A stretch of 37,500 nt of DNA from Leishmania martiniquensis (lineage: Eukaryota > Euglenozoa > Kinetoplastea > Trypanosomatida > Trypanosomatidae): the NCBI RefSeq assembly GCF_017916325.1, contig NC_090166.1:5001-42500 (forward strand), given 5' to 3'. This document shows, piece by piece, positions 10,161-19,493 of this stretch (its first letter is position 1; each line of letters begins with the position of its first letter). The translations under genes and the position numbers were made by a program. The notes under the pieces were generated by a model. That model was not told the origin of the DNA and ran no database searches. It saw nothing but the letters and a program-made list of their open reading frames with translations.

Positions 10161-12275
10161 TGCGGGATTGCCGATGGGACCCTCAAGCGTGAGAGCAGCC
10201 GGTTGATGTGTTGATGTTGCCTACTTTCGCTTAGGGAGAACAACTTTATGTGGTCGTGTAGAGTGCGAGGAGCAGAGGCGAAAGACGGAGAAAAATAGAC
10301 ATGCACGCATCGCGTTGGGAGGAGAGAACACAGATGCTTCACGTGATGGAGAGCATCGCCAACAATAGGCCCCATTCTACACGGTTTCGTAGGCGCGCAG
10401 TGGACGACTAGCGAGCGCACACGTTTTTAGACCTGCAGCCAAACAGTGAGAGGGACATGGGCAGCTCCGTGACGGTCCTCCTCTTCGGCGGCGCACCACA
10501 GGGGCCGTCAGGATTTGTTGCCTTCCTTTTCTTCTTGTCATTCACCATGCCGCCGTGCGCTGGCGAATCACATGGATGCTGTCGTCAACGGGCACATGAA
10601 GAGCAAACATAAGAGGCTACCAAGCGAGGGGGTGGTGTGCGGGTGACCTTTCCGTGCGCCTCTTTTCTTGTTATTCTTCGACTAAGGAAGGGGGCAAGGG
10701 GGGGTAAGAAGGAAAAGAGGAAGGCGAAAAAACTGTGCGGCGGCGAAGACCTCCGATTCTCACACCGCGGCTGCCCTACCAACCACGCCGCTCATTAGCC
10801 CATGGAATGAGTGAGAATACATGAAAAGAGCGCAACAGTGCAGTCAGCCAAAATCCATCTACCCTCGCGTCCATTAACGGGTGTACGTAGACGTTCTCAA
10901 ATAACGTTCAGGCAAAAAAAAGACTCGACATTATCTGTCCCGCTGCCAATGCGCAGCAGGGCGTCTTCGCGTGAAACGCCACACTCTACACAACGACAGG
11001 TAAACGAAACGTCAAAGAGAACGGCAAGAGTTACTCCAGAGGTGCGCAAAAGGAAAATTTTTGATTTGCTGTTATTCGTTTTGAATCTGTTTTCTAATTT
11101 GCTCTTCGGCGTGTCTGATGCCTTCCATAGAACAGAGAAGCGGTGCTACACTCCGCGCCGTCCTGCAACTGGCCCGTGCCGTGGTGCGACGCAGCCGCAG
11201 GCACGCGTTACAGCAATGCAGCGGTCCCATCACCTGAGCACCACCCCGCCTCGGGCGCTACCGGGCCGCCCCAAGGGGGGTCGCCTCACAGCCGCGCCCC
11301 TCCTGTGGATCGCCGACTGCTGCCGGCCACCATGGCGTGCCTTGGGCGTGTCGCATCCGTACGAAGCAGGAGGGCCGGGCGGGGTGTACGCTGGCGCCGC
11401 GTTGACGCTCTCCTCGCCATACGAGTCGCACCGACACCCTACCTTCGGCAACCTGACCGCCGACAGCAGTAGCGATAGAGCGTGCTGCGCGCCCTGGCGT
11501 CATGGCCGGTGGACCGTGTAGAGCCACCGGAGGCGGCTCGGCGCTGGCGACGACAGGAGGGCTGCTTGGCTTGCTCTCACCGGGAGTCCTCTGTTGGACA
11601 GCTGGCGATACCACGCATTGAGGTGTCTTCCCCCGGTCGGCGGCGGAGGGGGCTCTCGAGCACAAAAAAGTAATGTGTGGGCGTTCGAAAGGAAAAAGGG
11701 AAAAGAGAAATGACGCTGCGACAGCTGAGTGCGGGTGGTGCGCGGCCGACACATACATGTATCTATTGAGGGCGATAGACTGTGCAGTATGCGCTTCGTT
11801 TTTGCGTTTGAGGCTTTCCTTCAACCCATTCACCATCGCTCGAGTCCGGCATCGCAGTGAGCCACATCTGCTGCACCGCAGTCAGCCTCGAACGCAGTCC
11901 GTCCTTCTCTCTCACTCTCCCCTTCCCTCTGCTGGCTGCCTAGCGTACGCCGACCTTGCACGTCGTGCCAGAGAGAAAGAGAGACAGAAGGAGAATGGGA
12001 AACCGGCGATTCACTAACGGAAACTGTCGGCGTGTGTATCCGGGGGGAGGCGCAGACAAATGAGGCAACAAAGTGGAAAAAAACAAAAAGACGCCGAGCG
12101 ACCGCCCAAACGTCAGGAAGGAAAGACGTCCACACGCAACAAGTCGCTCGCCGTGTGGGGTGAGGAGCGTAAAGGCGACGCGGCAGTCACGCCGGCGGTG
12201 AAGGTGAGGCGCCGGTAGAGGCGAAACAGTGAGCGGGTCGCCATTGTTTGGTATCCGGGCCACTGCGTCAGAGTA
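10161..12275 (-). other. Long intergenic region: RING-CH ligase 5' region and transporter 3' UTR
   Basis: About 2.1 kb without a supportable gene. The ligase splice signal is probably the pyrimidine tract at about 10266-10296 on the coding strand. The middle is AT-rich (10800-11120), then changes abruptly to a GC-rich block (11140-11640) listed separately as a candidate retroposon remnant. Open frames in that block occur on both strands and are composition-driven. Confidence 0.5.
11140..11640 (-). repeat. Candidate degenerate SIDER-type retroposon remnant
   Basis: A GC-rich block of about 500 bases stands out from AT-rich flanks inside a presumed 3' UTR. Size, location and orientation relative to the minus-strand gene fit SIDER elements, the short degenerate retroposons abundant in Leishmania 3' UTRs and linked to mRNA decay. 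I could not match the 79-base signature from memory, and no second copy is in the window, so this rests on context and composition. Confidence 0.35.
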
Positions 12276-13925
12276 CTACGACTCCCGAACTTCAATGGGC
12301 TTGTTGCCGAAAGTGTGCTGCTCTTGCCACTGCCCCGGTTTCTCGTCTAGGGACTCGGGCCTCTCCCCCGCCACTGGCAGCGTCTCATCCTCGCGGAACT
12401 TGGGCAGAGTCGGCGCGATGATCATCGGGACAAATTGAAACAACATGAAGAGGGGAAGCGCCTTCCAGTATCCGTCCATCGTGGTAACACCCAAACTTGA
12501 CATGAAGGCCGCCGTGACTGCACTGCTGACAGCGCCACCGCCGGAGGTGCTGACGCTGTACAGCTGGAACGCCGCCGCCTCGTAGAAGCGCGGCGCCTGC
12601 ATAGCTGCCAGCGAGAGCGTCGGCATGAAGGCAAAACGCAGGCACGCGTTCGCAAAGACCGACTCGATTGGGATGAAAACACTGTAGTTGAACTTGCTGT
12701 TGCTGCTGCCCAAGACGCCCCAGAAATGGAAGAAGGTCCCCAGGGCCCAGGCGCTGCAGCCAGCAAGGCAGATGATGAAGGGGTTGGTGCGGAACATGCG
12801 ACCATGCGAAGCCTCAGAGCGCTGTGCGAAGTACATCCACATGGCGTACGCCAGCGCGCCGAGCACGGCGCCCAGGGAGCCGAGAGCAGCGTTTGCCTGG
12901 CGAAGGCCCAGCGGGAAGGTTCCCGTGTACGGGTATTCAAAGGAGAACTTAGTGTTGTACAGCGCATCGGGCAGCATGAAGTAGATGAACGTGAAGCAGA
13001 GGGTGAACATGAACTTACCGCCTATGGCCTCTTTATGAAGCGAAAGTGCTTTCCTGCCCACGTCCAGTGTGTTTCGGTAAAAGACGACGGGCTCTGAGTG
13101 GCGGATAGTGACCCTGCGGTAGTCGGTGTAGTAGTAGCGCTTCGTGAAGAAGAGCACCTGTGGAATGAGCACGCAGCAGCAGATGCCGGCGACAAGACAC
13201 ATCCAGCGGTCGTTGACGTACGGCTTCGCCGGGTTTCCGCGGGCAAACTCGTAGAAGATGGTCTGCAGCAGAGAGCCGGCCGTGCGCCACACCATCGCCT
13301 GCGCCATGAGGCCACCGATACGAGCCGACGTTTCATCAGGCGACTCCAGAAGGCGGTTGCCGTAGTTTATCACGACGGCATTCATGGGCATGTAGATAAA
13401 CATCGTAGCCACCTGCATGGCCCAGGAGAGCACAAGCATGCTCCTGTAGGAGCTCTGGATGTTCGTCGTTGCAAAGCAGACGAAGGACAATATGGCATTG
13501 ATGACGCAGGCGATTATGATGACAGGGCGGAAGCGTTCGCGCCGAACGCGAATGAGGTCGACAAGGAGGCCAAACACCGGGCCCAAGTAGATCATGTTGT
13601 AGCACAGCGAGGAGAACTGCTTCTGCTGCGCCGCCGTCCATGAAGCGTAGTTGGCGGTCGCAAAGGAGCTGAGAGTGTAGTTCATGTTCTGCGTGATGGT
13701 GCTCGTCAGCAAGAAGAGGCCGATGCGCCAAGGAAGGTGGACAGGGGCGTGGTCCGTATCCATCTCCTCATTCATAATCTCGTCCCAGTAGCTCGCCATC
13801 CACGACTTCTGGGCGGCCATGCCAGTGTCGCTCGACACCGTCCGCAGGTGCCTTCCGCCGTCTTCAACGTCTGCCTTGTCACTGTCGTCTCCCGTCGGTG
13901 ACTCTCGTGGCGAACGGCTCGGCAT
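12276..13925 (-). CDS. Polytopic membrane transporter, MFS-like (possible folate/biopterin transporter relative)
   Basis: A 549-residue membrane protein with about 12 hydrophobic segments after a hydrophilic, acidic N-terminus of about 65 residues. The loop GLLVDLIRVRRERFRP (after the second or third span) resembles the conserved D-x-x-R/K loop between helices 2 and 3 of major facilitator proteins. Its context (GPVFGLLVD... RRERFRPVI) recalls the folate/biopterin BT1 family of kinetoplastids, but that is a weak resemblance. A large central cytoplasmic loop follows span 6. The substrate cannot be read from sequence. The ATG at 13925 (MPSRSPRESP) is chosen. The open frame extends upstream to 14429, but that part encodes low-complexity Ser/Pro/Leu-rich sequence over CA-rich DNA typical of a 5' UTR. 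The C-terminal tail is short and Glu-rich. Confidence 0.75.
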   Translation of the reverse strand: MPSRSPRESPTGDDSDKADVEDGGRHLRTVSSDTGMAAQKSWMASYWDEIMNEEMDTDHAPVHLPWRIGLFLLTSTITQNMNYTLSSFATANYASWTAAQQKQFSSLCYNMIYLGPVFGLLVDLIRVRRERFRPVIIIACVINAILSFVCFATTNIQSSYRSMLVLSWAMQVATMFIYMPMNAVVINYGNRLLESPDETSARIGGLMAQAMVWRTAGSLLQTIFYEFARGNPAKPYVNDRWMCLVAGICCCVLIPQVLFFTKRYYYTDYRRVTIRHSEPVVFYRNTLDVGRKALSLHKEAIGGKFMFTLCFTFIYFMLPDALYNTKFSFEYPYTGTFPLGLRQANAALGSLGAVLGALAYAMWMYFAQRSEASHGRMFRTNPFIICLAGCSAWALGTFFHFWGVLGSSNSKFNYSVFIPIESVFANACLRFAFMPTLSLAAMQAPRFYEAAAFQLYSVSTSGGGAVSSAVTAAFMSSLGVTTMDGYWKALPLFMLFQFVPMIIAPTLPKFREDETLPVAGERPESLDEKPGQWQEQHTFGNKPIEVRES

Positions 13926-14558
13926 GGCGGCGGGTAGGCCAGAGGCGACAGAGGAAGTCCGAGAAAATGTGTGTATGTGTGTGTTTGTTTGTGTCCAAAT
14001 CAAAAATAAAGTCGAGCGAGAAAACCAGTTGCGATTACTCGAAAAGGGAGAGGGGGAGGAAAGCGTTGCCGATAGAGTCCGCGCGATAGAGGTTGCCGTT
14101 GAAAGGGGGTCGGAGCAGCAGGCCTGCGGTCTCTGCCAGGGCACACTCGTGCGCAGAAGGAGACGCCACAATGAAGAGCGAGCGAAAAGAGGGGCAAGCG
14201 AAGAGGGCGAAGAGGGCGAAGAGGGAAGAGGAAAAGTGGTGGTGTAGGGTGAGAGAAAGAGAGAGAGTAGCCGAAGGTGCCTCGAAAGGAGTGGTCTTGA
14301 ACCGATCCACGCACGTAAGGGCCAGTGCCCAAATACCTGCCGTGGCGGTAGAGGTACCGGCGGTGTCGTTGCATTGCTAGCGTATGCGCGCCGTCGTCGT
14401 GATGTTCTGCATGCCGTGCAGAAACACACATGAACAAATCTGATTACTGCTCGAGCCTGTGCTCCAGAAAAGAGCGAGCGGCTGCCGTTCCTTTGCGGAG
14501 CAGACCCTCGGGATACGACACGTTACACGGTGTGGAAGACAAACAAGCACGCAGTGTG
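13926..14558 (-). other. Intergenic region between transporter and cyclophilin genes
   Basis: It contains a GT-rich microsatellite on the plus strand (13968-13993) and purine-rich plus-strand tracts at 14041-14063 and 14190-14265, which are pyrimidine tracts for splicing of the transporter mRNA. No gene is seen. Confidence 0.5.
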
Positions 14559-15248
14559 CTATGGGCTCATTTCCTGCACGACACCGCAGTCGCTGATCAT
14601 CACCGTCCTGCTGGGCTTACCGTGCGGTGTGCCATAGCCTTCAAGTGATTTCACGTGGTCATAGCCGCGGAGGACCTGACCAAACACGACGTGCCTCCCA
14701 TCCAGCCACGGGCAGGCGACGGTGCAAATGAAGAACTGCGAACCGTTGGTGTTGCGACCGGCGTTGGCCATGGAGAGAATACCGGCGCCTTTGTGCTTTC
14801 CGGCCTTGCCAGTGAAAGACTCGTCCTTGAAGTAAGTGCCGTAGATCGAGCAGCCGCCGGTGCCGTTGCCCTTCGTGATGTCGCCACCCTGAATCATAAA
14901 GTTGGGGATGATGCGGTGAAAGGCGCAGCCTTTGTACGTTAGCAGCTTCCCGTCGGGTGACTTGTTACTAGTTCCCCGGCACAGTTCGCGAAAGCTCCTA
15001 GTGGTGATGGGGACGGTGTCGTCGAACAACTCAAACTCGATCCGCCCAATCGGCTCCTGCGTCGCCATGCCGAAGAAGGAGGGGCTGCCCTGCGCTGCCA
15101 CGTCAAAAAAGACCCGACTATTGCGCGGGTTCGTGGCGTACGGTGCCATGTATGGCTTGCTTTCTGACGCCGTGAGTGCGCTGGGGGAAGCGACGTACGA
15201 GTGCAATGCACCGCCTGCCACGAGAGCGAGTGAGAATCGGAGAGCCAT
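14559..15248 (-). CDS. Cyclophilin-type peptidyl-prolyl cis-trans isomerase
   Basis: A 229-residue protein: about 30 residues of hydrophobic N-terminus (signal- or mitochondrial-like, [13 protein letters not shown]), then a full cyclophilin domain. The active-site residues are all present: Arg112 and Phe117 in [13 protein letters not shown], Gln120, Gln171 and Phe173 in GSQFFI, Trp181 in [12 protein letters not shown] and His186. The Trp suggests cyclosporin sensitivity. It catalyses proline isomerisation during protein folding; the N-terminus suggests an organelle or secretory location. A short insertion ([12 protein letters not shown]) before the catalytic strand is of the sort seen in many eukaryotic cyclophilins. 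The ATG at 15248 is preferred over the upstream in-frame ATG at 15503 because the extension runs through a GA-rich tract that is pyrimidine on the coding strand. Confidence 0.93.
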   Translation of the reverse strand: MALRFSLALVAGGALHSYVASPSALTASESKPYMAPYATNPRNSRVFFDVAAQGSPSFFGMATQEPIGRIEFELFDDTVPITTRSFRELCRGTSNKSPDGKLLTYKGCAFHRIIPNFMIQGGDITKGNGTGGCSIYGTYFKDESFTGKAGKHKGAGILSMANAGRNTNGSQFFICTVACPWLDGRHVVFGQVLRGYDHVKSLEGYGTPHGKPSRTVMISDCGVVQEMSP

Positions 15249-15878
15249 AGCGGAGCGACAGCGAGGAAGAAAGAGAGAGAGAGAGAAGCGGCTTGGGAGT
15301 GAAGGTATGATCGGGAGGCTTCTCCGGCGACGCGTAGACGAGGTGAATACTGGTGCGAGTGAGTCGGCGGAAAGTGCAGAAAGAGAAATCAAGCACACCA
15401 AGAGGTGACGAGAGGGGAGGGAGACAGCCCCCGCGTACGCGTTCAGGGGAGAGACGTGTACGCGCGTGGAAGGAGTATAGATGAAACCAATGGAGACCGA
15501 CATAGGGGCGCTTCGGGGGAAGGGTGGGAGAGAGCGGGAGTACGTGCGTGCGGCACGACCTTGTCCACGGGGAAGCCGTTCGTTTTAGTGCTCATCTGCA
15601 AGTGGAAGGAGGGATCTGCGGGTGAATGAGGGATAGAGGGGGGGGGCAGGCGAGTTCAGCCCATGTCTGAGCGTATGCTGCACGATGGAGTCGTGATGGC
15701 ACTGCTTCTATGCATTCTTTACTCGCTCTAAGCAGAGCAGGAGGGGGGAGTAGAGGGCTACAGAAGGTCAGGTGTCTCGTTGGTGCTTTGGTCTTTTTTT
15801 CTCTTGTCGGTTACCAGATGGGCCACGTAGACCGAACGTGGCAGTCCGGCGCGACGTGCGGCACGTCTACTTGGCAGA
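15249..15878 (-). other. Intergenic region between cyclophilin and small membrane protein genes
   Basis: It holds a (GA)n tract at 15264-15288 (pyrimidine on the coding strand) just upstream of the cyclophilin start, a G9 run at 15638-15646 and no supportable gene. Confidence 0.5.
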
Positions 15879-16280
15879 TCAGTACCCGGGTGGCCGCGGA
15901 AGGTTCTGGATGCTGCGTGCAATGGCGCTAGCGCCGTCGATCGGCGTAATGCCCCACCAGCGGTACCGCAGGTAGCAGAACGCGAAGTACACAACCAAGA
16001 CAATCGGCCCGATAACGGACAGGTTGGCCACGGTGAGGAGCTTTTTGATTTTGAACTTCTGATCCACCGGGACCTTGCTCAGCTTGTCCTCAAACATGGA
16101 AAGCTCCTCGTTGCGCTCCTTCCAACGGCGGTAGGACCAGCGGTTGATGGGGTGGGTGTCCTTGTTCTCTTCCCAGTACGTGCGCTCTCGTAGCGCATCC
16201 TTTTTGAGCGTCTTGTTGAAGGCGTACAAACGCGCCGCGTTCACTCGGCCCGTCGCCCCTTTCCTAACAAAGTTTGTCAT
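15879..16280 (-). CDS. Small single-span membrane protein, probably mitochondrial
   Basis: A 133-residue protein that I do not recognise outside kinetoplastids. It is basic at the N-terminus (MTNFVRKGATGRVNAARLY), followed by a charged region rich in Trp, Arg and Glu (residues about 35-75) and one strong hydrophobic segment near residues 86-107 (SVIGPIVLVVYFAFCYLRY). It ends in a short Pro-rich tail. The size, basic N-terminus and single C-terminal span are typical of kinetoplastid-specific accessory subunits of respiratory complexes, but this is only inference. The open frame extends to 16355; the ATG at 16280 is preferred because the extension is Cys-rich and unlike the rest. The predicted frame is compact and lies tidily between cyclophilin and helicase genes. 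Confidence 0.75.
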   Translation of the reverse strand: MTNFVRKGATGRVNAARLYAFNKTLKKDALRERTYWEENKDTHPINRWSYRRWKERNEELSMFEDKLSKVPVDQKFKIKKLLTVANLSVIGPIVLVVYFAFCYLRYRWWGITPIDGASAIARSIQNLPRPPGY

Positions 16281-16637
16281 GCCCACCAGTACGGCTGCTC
16301 CGGCGCATATGTGAGAAGAACAGCAAAGGGGGCAGAAGGCGGATGCGGTGTGCATGAAAATGCGGGTGAGAGCTGAAGGTTATGATCGACACGGAGTAGA
16401 GGGCAGATGAGAGAACGCTGCGGCGAGGGTACCACGTAGTTCGCCTCAGCAGTCGTGTGGTATCGCGCAAGCACGACGACAGGTCGGCACGAGACGACGA
16501 TCCCGCTGTTGGGAGTGGGCGCAACGCTCCTCGCTATCGCCGTCGGCTATGACGCTCTTTCGTGGGTTTGTGCTTCAACAGCGCTCACCGCTCATGTCAT
16601 GACGGGGGCGCTGCCCCTCCGACTCTCTAGAACCCGC
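16281..16637 (-). other. Short intergenic region upstream of the small membrane protein gene
   Basis: About 360 bases that combine the leader of the small membrane protein gene and the 3' end of the helicase mRNA. Nothing further is seen. Confidence 0.45.
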
Positions 16638-19493
16638 TCACGACAACACGCTACGCGTGCGAAGGTGCGCTACGCTGGAGAGGTGCGCCAACCACTCTGA
16701 CACGGGGACGTGCTCTCGGCAAATGCGACACATGACGGTGCGGTCTTTCGCAGCCGTGCAGGCGGCCTGCGTGCCCTGCCGCTTGCCTCCTCTAATCTTC
16801 CGCCGCGTCTGCTGGGCACGACGTGGGGGCACAATGCCCTTGCGCAGGTTGTCGAGTGTTTCCATGCGCATATGCTTCTGAGGGTACCCGGGGAAGTGCA
16901 GCTGCAAGTAGTTTCGAAACGCGGCCACCTCAGAAGCGTTCTCGTACAGACGCTTAAACTGGATGTACGACTGTGTGATCATCGTGACGTCATTCTTCAG
17001 AATCGCCCCAGAGGCGGTGCGGCGCTTGCGCCAACGCAGCCTGTAGGGCGCGCAGAGGCGGTCCAAGTCCGCCTGTTTCTCTGGCGGCAGTCCCACTCGC
17101 AATCGGCTGTCCGCCTGGTTGACGTGCATGAGACAACCCGCCAGCCGCTCAAACGGCGTTGCGTCGAGCCCGATGTAGCCGCCCTTATGTATGTCGAGCG
17201 GCGGCACCGTCTTGTGCGCGGAGAGGTAGCGCGCAAGCGTCTGCAGGCACTCCTTCCATGGGTACGGTCCGTGCACTCCGTAGCGCTTCCACTGTGGCAG
17301 GCTCTCCAGGTCACGCAGCTGATGGACTTGGAGGTAGGTGGGCTCACCGCGCTCGTGCATCTTGTAGCCGCGGCGCACGTACTGGTAGAACATGTTCATC
17401 GACACCGGCGTCTCACCGACCACCCAGGCATCGTTCGTCTTCGGATATCGGTTGCACTCGTAGACGATGCGCTTCATCTCGTCAAAGACGCTCTTCCACG
17501 GGAGACGTGCGGCGCGGTGAAGACGGTCTGTGTCGCGAGTCGAGTAGCGGACCCCGCGCCGAATGGCTGGCAGAACAAATCGGTGAAGCTTCTCCGACGT
17601 CAGGCGAAGCGAGCGGACACCGACGACGTCTATGTCGTAAGACTTCTTCTGGGGATCGATCATGTACTCAAAGAGCGTCGGATCCTCGTCCATTAGAGCA
17701 TCAGTGAAAGGGATGAGAGTAGAAAAGCTCTGCAGGTTGATGGGGTCATCCGCGGCGTACGCGGGATCAAAGACGGCGGGCAGAAAGATGAGCGATGGCG
17801 GCTTGCCGTCCAGTCTGTTCAGCGGGCGGCAAATGCTTTGAATGATGTCGCGCGAGCTGTACCGCGGGGCTGCGAAAAAGACGGCGTTGAGGTCCGGTAT
17901 TTCGACCCCCTCCTGGAAGAGACGCACATTCAGCAGAAGACACCGCTTCTTCGTCGTGAAGGAGTGGAGCGCTTTGGCCACGGCCGCGCTGCCCATACGC
18001 GAGTGCGCGATGAGCACGCAAAAGGGCGCGACATCGCTCGGGGGTGCTTCAGCCAGCAACTCCTCGTACAGCTTCTGAGCATGGGCAATGTTTCGGCAGA
18101 AGACGAGCATTTTGTCCACCATGCGCATCGCCTCAAAGAGGTACGGATTCATGTGCGACATGCTACCGCCCAGCACGATGCGCACAGAGAAAGGGTTCAC
18201 GTAGCCGCTGTTGATGCCCTCACGGAGGTAGTAGCGGTAGGCCACGCCGCCGAAGTAGCCGCTGTCGCTCATTTTTATGGGCGTGTCGTAGGTTGGTGTA
18301 GCGGTGAGAAAGAGGCGCTGGCCATGGAGAGGGAGCTTCAGTATGGTGTTGAAGGCGGTGTCATCGGCGCTGCCGCAAACGCGGTGACACTCATCGAATA
18401 TGGTGAGCTGAAAGATATTCAGTTCCTTCAGCAGCGGCGATGAGTGGTAGGTGCATAGGACCACCAGTTTGGGATTGCCCAAAATGGTCTCTCGAATCAG
18501 GTCGGGGTTGGTCGTCATCGATTCGCTGCGGTTTCCGCGCAGCACCACCGGGAGTGGGTCCGAGCCGATGAGGAGCAACGGCGTGTCTTGTAATCCGTAG
18601 GAGACGAGCTTGCGCGCCGTCTGCCGAAGGAGAGAGAGCCCGGGCACGAGGTAGAGCACCCGCCTGCTACCCTCCTTCCCGAAAAGGGTGCGCTGCATGA
18701 TGTGATACGCCACTGGCGTTTTGCCACACCTGCACGCCATCTGGCACACGGCTTTCTGGCGTGCGCCGAGCTCTGCGAGGAGGCGGTCGACGGCCTCCTG
18801 CTGGTAGAGCCGAAGCGCGTCAAGGGTGTAGTCGCTGTCATCGATCCAGGAGGAAAGGAAGCTGAAATCTCCACTGCTGAGGCTCTCCTCGTCTTCCTCG
18901 TCCGCGCCGACTGCAGGATAGCTGTCCTCATCGATCGGCAAGCGGGCCGCGTGCATGCTGGCCTTGACGCTGTTGAGAACTTCACGATATGGCGCAATAG
19001 TGGCGGCGACCATGCCGGGAGAAAGCGGAGTCTCCGCTTCCTTCCCATCCTCCTCTGAGGTGTTCAAGTGGGCGCAACCGCCTGGAGGTCTTTGCTGCCG
19101 CGCTGTGGCTGGGGGCGTCGTGGCGAGCGTGCTCTTGTAACGCGGGAGCATACGCTGGACAATGGAGAGGCGCAGCTTGCGCGCAAGCGCCGCCGCTGTC
19201 TCCGTTACCTCGTCCTCGCTGAGCCGAAGCAGCTCGCGGTGCTCGACGCGCTTCGCGCTCAGGCAAAAGAGCACCGACTGCTCGAGCAGCAGCGCCTCCC
19301 TGCTAGTCTGACACTCGAAGACAGACGCGTAGTACCACTCGGGTGTAAAACAGGTCTTGAAGGAGGCCATGTCGAGACGCGTCTCAAGGCAGGTGCTGTA
19401 GCCGACCTTCACGAAACCGGCCGCCTTCAGCCACGGATGCTGCGCTACATAAAAGCCGATCGTGTGAAGGCGACATGATGTGCAGACGATCAT
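16638..19493 (-). CDS. SF2 helicase with N-terminal GIY-YIG/T5orf172-like domain and C-terminal zinc finger
   Basis: A 951-residue protein. Residues about 10-95 resemble the T5orf172/MUG113 branch of the GIY-YIG superfamily: GFYV, then VKVGYST, an Arg ten residues on, and a Glu in ALLLEQSVL. Residues 190-220 are acidic. The helicase core follows: motif I CRCGKT (254-259, non-canonical), motif II DECH (367-370), motif III TATPT (397-401), a motif V region (LFQEGVEIPDLNAVFF) and motif VI QSICRPLNR (552-560). This is the UvrB/ResIII-like SF2 type. Residues about 650-880 carry Trp-rich stretches like helicase-associated repeats. A U1-type C2H2 finger ends the protein (C922, C925, H937, H943), and a CxxC lies at residues 4-7. 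It probably unwinds or remodels nucleic acid; nucleolytic activity of the N-terminal domain is unproven. The start is the only ATG before the domain. Confidence 0.88.
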   Translation of the reverse strand: MIVCTSCRLHTIGFYVAQHPWLKAAGFVKVGYSTCLETRLDMASFKTCFTPEWYYASVFECQTSREALLLEQSVLFCLSAKRVEHRELLRLSEDEVTETAAALARKLRLSIVQRMLPRYKSTLATTPPATARQQRPPGGCAHLNTSEEDGKEAETPLSPGMVAATIAPYREVLNSVKASMHAARLPIDEDSYPAVGADEEDEESLSSGDFSFLSSWIDDSDYTLDALRLYQQEAVDRLLAELGARQKAVCQMACRCGKTPVAYHIMQRTLFGKEGSRRVLYLVPGLSLLRQTARKLVSYGLQDTPLLLIGSDPLPVVLRGNRSESMTTNPDLIRETILGNPKLVVLCTYHSSPLLKELNIFQLTIFDECHRVCGSADDTAFNTILKLPLHGQRLFLTATPTYDTPIKMSDSGYFGGVAYRYYLREGINSGYVNPFSVRIVLGGSMSHMNPYLFEAMRMVDKMLVFCRNIAHAQKLYEELLAEAPPSDVAPFCVLIAHSRMGSAAVAKALHSFTTKKRCLLLNVRLFQEGVEIPDLNAVFFAAPRYSSRDIIQSICRPLNRLDGKPPSLIFLPAVFDPAYAADDPINLQSFSTLIPFTDALMDEDPTLFEYMIDPQKKSYDIDVVGVRSLRLTSEKLHRFVLPAIRRGVRYSTRDTDRLHRAARLPWKSVFDEMKRIVYECNRYPKTNDAWVVGETPVSMNMFYQYVRRGYKMHERGEPTYLQVHQLRDLESLPQWKRYGVHGPYPWKECLQTLARYLSAHKTVPPLDIHKGGYIGLDATPFERLAGCLMHVNQADSRLRVGLPPEKQADLDRLCAPYRLRWRKRRTASGAILKNDVTMITQSYIQFKRLYENASEVAAFRNYLQLHFPGYPQKHMRMETLDNLRKGIVPPRRAQQTRRKIRGGKRQGTQAACTAAKDRTVMCRICREHVPVSEWLAHLSSVAHLRTRSVLS
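19209..19466 (-). other. Predicted T5orf172/MUG113-like (GIY-YIG superfamily) domain within the helicase gene
   Basis: This stretch encodes helicase residues about 10-95. The order G-F-Y-V, V-K-V-G-Y-S-T, Arg (residue 39), Glu (residue 71), then a basic RVEHREL strand and LSEDEV helix follows the usual pattern of the T5orf172 domain, which in phages and large DNA viruses often precedes other nucleic-acid modules. The canonical second tyrosine motif is replaced by KVGYS, as is common in this branch. Assignment is by eye and needs a profile search. Confidence 0.5.

Noticed and set aside
10811..11521. Plus-strand open frame of 236 codons in the same spacer
   Set aside because: It lies on the non-transcribed strand of a directional cluster and has low-complexity, Ser/Arg/Pro-rich composition without a domain.
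11258..11836. Minus-strand open frame of 192 codons in the long spacer
   Set aside because: It runs across AT-rich and GC-rich segments with no domain, and frames are open on both strands; composition and the candidate repeat explain it better.
14030..14265. Purine-rich plus-strand tract as a possible tandem repeat array
   Set aside because: It has no regular period and is best read as pyrimidine tracts on the coding strand for trans-splicing.
13926..14429. N-terminal extension of the transporter frame
   Set aside because: It encodes Ser/Pro/Leu low-complexity sequence over CA- and CT-rich DNA that looks like a leader and splice region.
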